A stretch of DNA of 64,000 nucleotides from Azospirillum cavernae (GTDB lineage Bacteria > Pseudomonadota > Alphaproteobacteria > Azospirillales > Azospirillaceae). The translations under genes were made by a program, and so were the position numbers. The notes beneath the pieces are model-generated. The model did not search any database, was not told the DNA's origin, and worked only from the letters and a program-made list of their open reading frames with translations. Each line of letters begins with the position of its first letter. Position 1 is the first letter of the stretch. This document shows positions 21,151 through 29,600 of the stretch, piece after piece. The stretch spans positions 310,001 through 374,000 of the forward strand of contig NZ_QYUL01000003.1 of NCBI RefSeq assembly GCF_003590795.1, in the 5' to 3' direction.

Positions 21151-24100
21151 TCACCCCGCCATCCGCTGCTCCCGCTGACTCAGCAATTGCCCCAGCAGGG
21201 CGCGCAGCGCGCCGGGGCGGACGGGTTTGTAGAGCAGGTGGCAGCCCGCCGCTTCGATGTCGTCGCGCACCGCCATGTCGCGGTCGGCGGTGACGACCGC
21301 CGCCGGGATGGCCCCCAAACGGGCGCGCAGCGTGCGCAGGGCGTCCACCCCGGTCAGGCTGCGGTCGAGGTGATAATCGGTCAGGATGACGTCGGGAATT
21401 TGGCCGTTCAGCGCCACCAGCGCCTGTTCGGGCGTGGCGGCGGTGGCGACGCGGCAGGACCAGCTTGTCAGCAAATCCTCGGTCGCCCGCGCGATGGCCG
21501 GTTCATTTTCCAGGCAGAGCACCAGCACGCCGCGCAAATCGCGCACGCGGGGGCGGACGGTCGCGGGGCGCACCGCCACCCGCTCGTCCGTCAATGGCAC
21601 CAGCACGGAAAAGGCGCTGCCCCGCCCGAGTTTGGTGCGCACCTGCACCGGATGGTCGAGGATTCCCGCCAACCGCTCGACGATGGCGAGACCCAGGCCA
21701 AGCCCCTTGCCGCGCTCGTCCACCGCGTTGTCGAGCTGGCGGAACTCCATGAAGATTTCCGGCACCTTGTGTTCGGGAATGCCGGGGCCGGTGTCCCACA
21801 CCTCGATGGACAGGAAATCGCCGCGCCGACGGCAGCCCAGCAAAATGCGGCCCGTCCGGGTGTAGCGCACCGCGTTGGCGAGGTAATTTTGCAGGATGCG
21901 CCGCAGCAGCGTCGGGTCGCTGCGCACCGTCAACGCGCAATCGACCACCCGCAGCCCCAGCCCGTGGCGGCTGGCCAGCACGGTGAACTCCTCGCCCAGC
22001 GGCTTCAGCAACTCGTCGATGCGCATCGGCGTCGGGTTGGGGCGGACGACGCCGCTGTCGATCTTCGACACGTCGAGCAAATCGCCCAGAATCTGCTCGA
22101 CCGAGCGCAAGGAGGCGTCGATCTGGCGGATCGCGTTGTCCTGGTGCCGCTCGCCCAGCGCCGACAGGAACAGGCGGGCGGCGTGCAGCGGCTGCAACAG
22201 ATCGTGGCTGGCGGCGGCGAGGAAGCGCGTCTTGCTGCGGTTGGCGCGTTCGGCCTCCCCCTTGGCTTCGGACAGGTCGCGGGTGCGTTCGGCGATGCGG
22301 CGCTCCAACGTTTCGTTGGCCTCGCGCAGCGCCTCCGCCGCGCGGTGCCGTTCGGTGACGTCGGTGTAAACGGCGACGAAGCCGCCGCCCGGCATCGGGT
22401 TGGTGGCGATTTCCAGCACCGAACCGTCGGGCCGCACCCGTTCATACATGTCGGGCCGGTTGCGGCGGCGCGGGTCGGAGCGTCGGGTCAGCAGCGTTTC
22501 AATCTCGCCATTGTGGCCATACTCGCCGCGCCGGTCGATGAAGCGGACGATCTCCTCCAACGAGGTGCCGACCTGGACGAAGCCGTCGGGAAGCTCCAGC
22601 AGCACGACGAACTGGTTGTTCCAGGTGGCGACGCGCCAATCCTCGTCAAACACGGCGATGCCCTGCGGGACGTTTTCCACCGTCGCCCGCAACAGCTCAT
22701 GCTGTTTCAAAATGGCGCGTGACGCTTCGTCGATGATGGACCGCGCGTCGGTGCGCGACAGCCGCCGGTCGGACAGCAACCCGGCGACGACGACGCGGGC
22801 CGACGCCGAACCGACAGCCCCGGCCAACAGCCGTTCGGTCATCTGGATGGCCTCGCCGTCGCTGCGCGACAGCAAAGCGGTTTGCAGATCGCCGTCGCGC
22901 ACGCCGGTGAAGCGGCGGAACGCGGCGTCCGCCCGCGCCGTGCCGACGTAGCGCACCGCCAGATCATGCAAATCGGCCAGCGTCGCCCCGCGCGGCCCGT
23001 GCGCCTCGCCGTCCGCCGCGCGGCGCAGGCTCATGAAACGGGCGGCCTGCTGACGCTCCAGGGTGGTGGGGCGGGTCAGCAGCGAAATCACCACGAACAG
23101 GAACAGGTTGGGGCCAAGGCTCCACAGCGCCGCGTTGGTCAGCGGGTCGATGTCGCCGATCCCGGCCAGCGCGATGGGGCTAAGCCCGGTCAGGCCGAAC
23201 GGCCCTTCGCGCAGCGCGCTCGCCGCCAGCCATCCGGCGTCGGCGAAGGACGGCAGCAGCATGGTGTAGGCCCAGCCGATGAAGCCGGCGCAGATCCCGG
23301 CGAAGGCCCCGGATCGGCTGGCGCGGTCCCAGACCAGCCCGCCCAACAGCGCCGGGGCGAATTGCGCCACCGCCGTGAAGCTCATCATGCCGATGGTGGC
23401 CAGCGGAAAGGCCGAGCCGATCAGCCGGTAACAGCCATAGGACAGCAGCACCAGAACCAGCACCGCCGACCGCCGCACCCCCAGCAGCACGGCGGCGGGT
23501 TCGTCGCGCAGACGGCGGTCGTTGGGGCGCAGCGCCATCAACAGCGGCACGGCGATGTCGTTGCAAATCATGGTGGACAGCGCCACCATCTCCACCAGAA
23601 TCATGCTGGTGGCCGCCGACAAACCGCCGATGAAGGCGATCAACGCCAGCCACGGCCAACCCTGATGCAGCGGGATCGACACCATGAAGGTGTCGGCGTT
23701 GATCTTGCCGTCGGGAAACAGCATCAACCCGGCCAACGCCACCGGCAGCACGAACAGGTTGATGGCGATCAAATAAGCGGGAAACAGCCGGGCGGAGGAT
23801 TGAACGTCGCCGGTGTGGGTGTTCTCCACCACGGCGACGTGGAATTGGCGCGGCAGGCAGAGGATGGCCAGCGCCGACAGCAGGCAGGCGACCCACCAAT
23901 CGCCGCCGATGTTGCCGAGGCTCATCAACTCCAGAAAGCCGGGATGGTTGGCGGCGGCCTCGAAAAACGCCGCCGGGTTGCCGAACGCGGCGAAGGCGAT
24001 GGCGGCGCCCACGCCGATGGCGGCGGCCAGCTTCACCACCGATTCCGCCGCGATGGCCATCATCAGGCCGCGATGATGCTCGTTGGCGGAAATGCTGCGC

Positions 24101-24630
24101 ACGCCGAACAGGATGGCGAAGGCGGCCATCAGCAGCGCCGCCAACAGGCTGGTGCCGCCGGGCAGTTGGCTGACCTCCGACCCCAGCGTGTCCCCGGCCA
24201 GAATCTCGAAACTGACGCTGATGGCCTTCAGTTGCAGGGCGATGTAGGGCAACAGCCCGATCACCGCCGTGATGGTGACGAGCGCCGCCAGCCCCCGGCT
24301 TTTGCCGTACCGGGCGGACAGAAAGTCGGAGATTGAGACGACGTTTTCCGATTTCGCCACGCGGACGATGCGGGCCAAAATCGGCCAGCCCAGCCCGATC
24401 ATCAGGATCGGCCCGATGTAGATCGGCAGGAAGTAAAACCCGCCGGTCGCCGCCCGCCCGACCGCGCCGTAAAAGGTCCAGGACGTGCAATAGACGCCGA
24501 AACTCAGCGCGTAGAGCAGCGGCGTGCGCCGTTCCCCCGATCCGCTGGCGGTGCGGTCGCCGTACCAGGCGATGGCGAACAAAGACAGCAGGTAGGCCAG
24601 CGAGGCCACCAGTATGAACCAGCTTTCCAT
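21151..24630 (-). CDS. SLC5/SSF-transporter-fused hybrid histidine kinase (CbrA/NahK-like)
   Basis: This 1159-residue membrane sensor starts with a sodium:solute symporter-type module of about twelve to thirteen segments (residues 1 to about 510, with CTSWTFYGAVGRAATGGF). A STAC-like linker (about 525-640), a PAS domain, HisKA with H809 in AAASHDLLQPLHAARLF, the ATPase domain (GKGLGLGLAIVERLA) and a C-terminal receiver (VILTDYHLD) follow. The HisKA motif matches that of the NahK-like kinase at 61040. Relatives couple nutrient transport or sensing to carbon catabolism. It lies downstream of the MHS transporter gene on the same strand, separated by a strong terminator. Confidence 0.88.
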   Translation of the reverse strand: MESWFILVASLAYLLSLFAIAWYGDRTASGSGERRTPLLYALSFGVYCTSWTFYGAVGRAATGGFYFLPIYIGPILMIGLGWPILARIVRVAKSENVVSISDFLSARYGKSRGLAALVTITAVIGLLPYIALQLKAISVSFEILAGDTLGSEVSQLPGGTSLLAALLMAAFAILFGVRSISANEHHRGLMMAIAAESVVKLAAAIGVGAAIAFAAFGNPAAFFEAAANHPGFLELMSLGNIGGDWWVACLLSALAILCLPRQFHVAVVENTHTGDVQSSARLFPAYLIAINLFVLPVALAGLMLFPDGKINADTFMVSIPLHQGWPWLALIAFIGGLSAATSMILVEMVALSTMICNDIAVPLLMALRPNDRRLRDEPAAVLLGVRRSAVLVLVLLSYGCYRLIGSAFPLATIGMMSFTAVAQFAPALLGGLVWDRASRSGAFAGICAGFIGWAYTMLLPSFADAGWLAASALREGPFGLTGLSPIALAGIGDIDPLTNAALWSLGPNLFLFVVISLLTRPTTLERQQAARFMSLRRAADGEAHGPRGATLADLHDLAVRYVGTARADAAFRRFTGVRDGDLQTALLSRSDGEAIQMTERLLAGAVGSASARVVVAGLLSDRRLSRTDARSIIDEASRAILKQHELLRATVENVPQGIAVFDEDWRVATWNNQFVVLLELPDGFVQVGTSLEEIVRFIDRRGEYGHNGEIETLLTRRSDPRRRNRPDMYERVRPDGSVLEIATNPMPGGGFVAVYTDVTERHRAAEALREANETLERRIAERTRDLSEAKGEAERANRSKTRFLAAASHDLLQPLHAARLFLSALGERHQDNAIRQIDASLRSVEQILGDLLDVSKIDSGVVRPNPTPMRIDELLKPLGEEFTVLASRHGLGLRVVDCALTVRSDPTLLRRILQNYLANAVRYTRTGRILLGCRRRGDFLSIEVWDTGPGIPEHKVPEIFMEFRQLDNAVDERGKGLGLGLAIVERLAGILDHPVQVRTKLGRGSAFSVLVPLTDERVAVRPATVRPRVRDLRGVLVLCLENEPAIARATEDLLTSWSCRVATAATPEQALVALNGQIPDVILTDYHLDRSLTGVDALRTLRARLGAIPAAVVTADRDMAVRDDIEAAGCHLLYKPVRPGALRALLGQLLSQREQRMAG

Positions 24631-24742
24631 CGGGCGTTCTTGCGTCCCTTTTTGGGTGTCTTCTCCCTATGAGGGCAAGGGTAGCACAAGGCGGCGGTGG
24701 AAGGATCGAAACCTGCGGGCGGCATGAGAGGAACGTGGACAA

Positions 24743-24776
24743 GAAAAACCGGGCGGGGGATCGCTCCCCCGCCCGG
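24743..24776 (-). terminator. Rho-independent terminator of the MHS transporter gene
   Basis: A perfect 12-bp GC-rich stem (CCGGGCGGGGGA at 24749-24760 with TCCCCCGCCCGG at 24765-24776) with a TCGC loop is followed on the minus strand by TTTTTCTT. It lies 25 bases after the transporter stop. This should separate the transporter from the SLC5-kinase gene. Confidence 0.9.
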
Positions 24777-24800
24777 CGCGTTGTGTCACAAGCGTGGGCG

Positions 24801-26516
24801 TCAGTCGTGCTCGTAGATGTCCACGTCCTTGGTTTCGCGGACGAACAGCATGCCGATCACAAAGGTTCCCGCCGCAATGGCGATCGGGTACCAGAGGCCG
24901 GAATAGATGTCGCCGGTCGCCGCCACGATGGCGAAGGAGGTCGTCGGCAGGAAGCCGCCGAACCAGCCATTGCCGATGTGGTAGGGCAACGACATCGAGG
25001 TGTAGCGGATCTTGGTCGGGAACAGCTCCACCAGCATGGCGGCGATGGGGCCATAGACCATGGTCACATAGAGGACCAGGATGCTCAGCAGCGCCACCAC
25101 CATCACCGTGTCGACGCGGGCCGGATCGGCTTTCGCCGGGTAGTTGGCGGCCTTCAACGCGTCGCCCAACCCCTTGTCGAACGCTGCGCCAGCGGCCTTG
25201 GCGTCGGCGGCGGGAACGGCGGTGGCCGGGCCGTGGCTCAACGACACGGCGGTTCCGGCGGCGGGCACAGCCGAATAGGACGGGATGGCGGTGGACCCGA
25301 CCCGGATCGTCGCCACCGTGCCCGGCGCGGCGGCCTCGTTGGAATAGGGGATGCCGCGACGGACCAGCGCGCTCTTCGCGATGTCGCAGGAGCTGGTGAA
25401 TTGGCTGGTGCCGACCGGGTTGAACTGGAAGGAGCATTCGTTCGGGTCGGCGGTGACGACCACCGGCGACGTGGCGATGGCCTCCTCCAACGCCGGGTTG
25501 GCGTAGTGGGTGATCGCCTTGAAGATCGGGAAATAGGTCAGGCAGGCCAGGGCCAGACCAGCCATGATGATCGGCTTGCGCCCGATGCGGTCGGACAGCG
25601 TGCCAAAGATGACGAAGAAGGGCGTGCCGATCAGCAGCGACCCGGCGATCATCAGGTTGGCCGCCTGCGCGTCCACCTTCAAGGTCTGGGTCAGAAAGAA
25701 CAGGGCGTAGAATTGGCCCGTGTACCAGACCACCGCTTGCCCGGCGACCAGCCCGAACAGGGCGAGCAGCACGATTTTCAGGTTGGGCCAGCGGGCGAAG
25801 GATTCGGTCAACGGCGCCTTGGAATGCTTGCCCTCATCCTTCATCCGCTTGAAGGCGGGGGATTCGTTCAGCATCAGGCGGATCCACACCGACACGCCCA
25901 GCAGCACGATGGAAATCAGGAAGGGAATGCGCCAGCCCCAAGCGTCGAAATCCTCCGGCGCCATCGACACGCGGCAGCCCAGAATGACCAGAAGCGACAG
26001 GAACAGGCCCAGCGTCGCCGTGGTTTGAATCCACGAGGTGTAATTGCCGCGCCGCCCGTGCGGGGCGTGTTCGGCCACATAGGTCGCCGCCCCGCCATAC
26101 TCGCCGCCCAGCGCCAGACCTTGCAGCAGGCGCAACCCGATCAGGATGATCGGGGCGGCGATGCCGATGGTGGCGTAGTTGGGCAGGATGCCGACGATGA
26201 AGGTCGACAGGCCCATGATGAGGATGGTGACGAGGAAGGTGTATTTCCGCCCGATCATGTCGCCCAGACGCCCGAACATCAGCGCGCCGAAGGGACGCAC
26301 CGCGAACCCGGCGGCAAAGGCCATCAGCGCGAAGATGAAGGCGGCGGTCGGGTTGACGCCGGAGAAGAACTGTTTGGCGATCACCGCGCTGAGCGAGCCA
26401 TACAGGTAGAAATCATACCATTCAAAGACGGTGCCGAGCGATGAGGCGAAGATGACTTTCTTTTCTTCGCCGGTCATCGGGCGGACGCTGTCGTCGGTCG
26501 AAGCCGCGTAGGCCAT
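24801..26516 (-). CDS. MHS-family (MFS) metabolite:proton symporter with large periplasmic insert
   Basis: This 571-residue transporter shows the MHS signatures GTVFEWYDFYLYGSL near the N-terminus, AVRPFGALMFGRLGDMIGRK and LLQGLALGGEYGGAATYVAE. Twelve segments are expected. Family members carry dicarboxylates, citrate, proline/betaine or other organic acids; the substrate here is unknown. A hydrophilic insert of about 125 residues (roughly 365-490, Ala/Pro/Thr-rich with two cysteines) interrupts the C-terminal half between membrane segments. The ATG at 26516 is preferred (GGGAGG upstream); a TTG at 26534 is possible. Confidence 0.88.
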   Translation of the reverse strand: MAYAASTDDSVRPMTGEEKKVIFASSLGTVFEWYDFYLYGSLSAVIAKQFFSGVNPTAAFIFALMAFAAGFAVRPFGALMFGRLGDMIGRKYTFLVTILIMGLSTFIVGILPNYATIGIAAPIILIGLRLLQGLALGGEYGGAATYVAEHAPHGRRGNYTSWIQTTATLGLFLSLLVILGCRVSMAPEDFDAWGWRIPFLISIVLLGVSVWIRLMLNESPAFKRMKDEGKHSKAPLTESFARWPNLKIVLLALFGLVAGQAVVWYTGQFYALFFLTQTLKVDAQAANLMIAGSLLIGTPFFVIFGTLSDRIGRKPIIMAGLALACLTYFPIFKAITHYANPALEEAIATSPVVVTADPNECSFQFNPVGTSQFTSSCDIAKSALVRRGIPYSNEAAAPGTVATIRVGSTAIPSYSAVPAAGTAVSLSHGPATAVPAADAKAAGAAFDKGLGDALKAANYPAKADPARVDTVMVVALLSILVLYVTMVYGPIAAMLVELFPTKIRYTSMSLPYHIGNGWFGGFLPTTSFAIVAATGDIYSGLWYPIAIAAGTFVIGMLFVRETKDVDIYEHD

Positions 26517-26619
26517 GTCTCCAAACCCTCCCAATGTTGCTTGGAAGTCGCCCGATCTTTTTTGTGGTTATGACCGAGCGAACCACTAGGTTATGGAATA
26601 AAATGTATGGCCTACGAAT

Positions 26620-26661
26620 AATTCGAGTCACCCCCGACCTTGGTCGAGGGTGACTCGAATT
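26620..26661. repeat. 42-base near-perfect palindrome between glutamate dehydrogenase and MHS genes
   Basis: Arms of 20 bases (26620-26639, beginning AATTCGAGTCACCC; 26642-26661, ending GGGTGACTCGAATT) pair with a single mismatch around a two-base centre. It lies 26 bases past the glutamate dehydrogenase stop. No T run follows on the minus strand, so a simple terminator is not clear-cut. A binding site for the divergent control of the transporter, or a terminator acting in both directions, are alternatives. Confidence 0.75.
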
Positions 26662-26686
26662 GCGGCTTTCGACGGACGGCTTTCGG

Positions 26687-29600
26687 TCAGGCGCCGCTGG
26701 TCAGGCCGCGCAACTGGCGGCTGGCCACCGTCAACATCGGCAAATCAACCGCCGACTGGCCGCGCAACTCGGCGATCAACGGTTCGATCCGCTCCACCGC
26801 CGCGCGGCGTCCGGCGGTCCAGCGGGCGATCCAGCCCTCCGCCCCGTCCTGGCCGTCGGTCGTGGCGGCGGATTCCAGAACCCGGACGGTCAGCTCCATC
26901 TGGTGGGCGAACAAATCGTCCACGATGGCGGCGACGGCTTGCTTCTGCCAATGATTTTCCGCGCGGGTGGCCTGCGCCTTGTCGCGCAGCCAATCGAGCG
27001 CGAAACGACGGCCCAGCCCGACATAGACGGCGGCGACCGCCGTCACCGGCTGGCCGGTGCGCGTGGCGACGCGGGCCAGATCGGGGGCCGCCGCCAGAAC
27101 CGGCAAGGCGGCGATCCGCTGGGCCAACGCGTCGGGCACGCCCTGCGCGCTGTGGCGGGTGGCGCGGGCCGACAGGCGGGCTTGCTCCTCGGCGTCGAGC
27201 ACGCGGTCGAGATCGGCGACCAGCGCGTCCACCGACGGGCGGAAGGACGCGACGCCCGCCGTGATCGAGAGCGGGTGATCGCCATTCACCAGGAACCAGC
27301 CGACCGACCGTTCGACCAGCGCCAGAATGTCGAGGGTCAAGGCGTCCTGCGCCGCCGCCGGGACTCGGTTGTCGAGCGCGTCAATGGCGGTCCACAGGTC
27401 GCGCAGGCCGAAGACCTCGCGGGTGATGGCGTAGGCGCGGGCGACGTCCGCCGGACCCAGGCCGGTCTTCTCCATCATCTCGCGGACGAAGGTCGGGCCG
27501 ACGCGGTTGACCAGGCTGTTGGTCACTTGCGTGGCGACGATTTCACGGCGGAGACGGTGGCGGGCGATGGCCTCGCCCTGGCTCTCCTGCAAGGGTTTGG
27601 GGAAATAAGCCAGCAGATCGCCCGCCATCGCCGGATCGTCGGGCAGGTCCGAGGCCAGCAGATCGTCGTACAGCGTGATCTTGGCGTAGGCCAGCAGCAC
27701 CGCCAGCTCCGGCCGGGTCAGGCCGCGCCGTTCGGCCATCCGTTCGGCGAGGTCCTCGTCGCTCGGCAGATACTCGATGGCGCGGTTCAGGCGACCGGCC
27801 TTTTCCAGCGTGCGGATGAAGCGGGCCTGCGCCTCCAGCAGCGCCGGGCCTTGGGCTTGCGCGATGGTCAGCGCTTGGGATTGCCGGTAATTGTCGGCCA
27901 GAACCAACCCCGCCACCTCGTCGGTCATCGCCGCCATCAGCACGTCGCGCTGTTTGGTCGTCATGTCGCCGCGCGCCACCACGTCGCCCAGAAGCACCTT
28001 GATGTTCACCTCATGGTCCGAGGTGTCGACGCCCGCCGAATTGTCGATGGCGTCGGTGTTCAGCCGCACGCCCTGGCCATTGGCGCCAAAGCGGGCGGCC
28101 TCGATGCGGCCCCGCTGGGTCGCGCCCAGATTGGCCCCTTCGCCGATCACCGTGGCGCGGATGTCGCGGCCATCGACGCGCAGGGCGTCGGTCGCCTTGT
28201 CGCCCGCTTCGGCGTTGGTTTCGCCCGATTCCTTGATGTAGGTGCCAATGCCGCCGAACCACAGCAGATCGACCTTCGCCGTCAGCAGGCGGCGCATCAG
28301 CTCGGCGGGGGCGATGTGCGTCGCCTCGACGCCGAAGCAGGCGCGGACCTCCGGCGTCAATTCGACGCTTTTCAGCGAACGTTCGACGATCATGCCGCCC
28401 TTGGACAGCAGCGCCCGGTCATACTCGGCCCAAGAGGAGCGGGGCAGGGCGAACAGCCGCGCGCGCTCCGCCCAGCTCGCCGCCGGGTTGGGATCGGGGT
28501 CGAGGAAGATGTGGCGGTGGTCGAAGGCCGCCAGCAGGCGGATGTGTTTGGACAGCAGCATGCCGTTGCCGAACACGTCGCCCGACATGTCGCCGACGCC
28601 GACCACGCTGAAGTCGGTGGTTTGGATGTCCAGCCCGGTTTCGCGGAAATGCCGCTTGACCGATTCCCACGCCCCGCGCGCGGTGATGCCCATCACCTTG
28701 TGGTCGTAACCGACCGACCCGCCGGACGCGAACGCGTCGCCCAGCCAAAAGCCATGGTCGATGGACACGCCGTTGGCGATGTCGGAGAAGGTCGCCGTGC
28801 CCTTGTCGGCGGCGACCACCAGATAGGGATCGTCGCCGTCATGACGCACCACGTCGGCGGGCGGCATGACCGAGCCGTCGGCGGTCAGATTGTCGGTCAG
28901 ATCGAGCAGACCGCGCATCAGCAGCTTGTAGCATTCGACGCCTTCGGCCTGGAACGCCTCGCGCCCAGCCGACGCGGGCGGCGGGCGTTTGAGGACGAAG
29001 CCGCCCTTCGAGCCGACCGGGACGATCACCGTGTTCTTGACCATCTGGGCCTTCATCAGCCCCAGAATCTCGGTGCGGAAATCCTCGCGCCGGTCGGACC
29101 AGCGGATGCCGCCGCGCGCCACCTTGCCGCCGCGCAGATGGACGCCCTCCATGCGCGGCGAATAGACGAAGACCTCGACCCAGGGGCGGGGCAGGGGCAG
29201 CTCGTCAATCTGGCCGCTGTTGAACTTCAGCGACAGATAGGGCTTGGGCTGGCCATTCGGCAGGGTTTGATAGGCGTTGGTGCGCAGCGTGGCGCGGACC
29301 AGCGTGACGAAGCGGCGCAGAATGCGGTCGTCGTCCAGATTGGTCACGGCGTCGAGCGCGCCGTCGATGGCCTCCAGGATCGGCGCCTCGTCGGCGCGGT
29401 TCTTCGGGTCGAAGCGGGCGGCGAAGAGCTGGGCGATCAGGCGCGCGGTGTCGGGATGGGCGGCGAGCGTCGCCTCCACCGTGTCTTGCGCGTAGGCGAA
29501 GCGGGCCTGTTTCAGGAACTTGGCGTAGGCGCGCACCACCACCACCTCCCGCGCCGTCAACCCGGCCCGCAGGATCAGGCGGTTGAACCCGTCATCCTCC

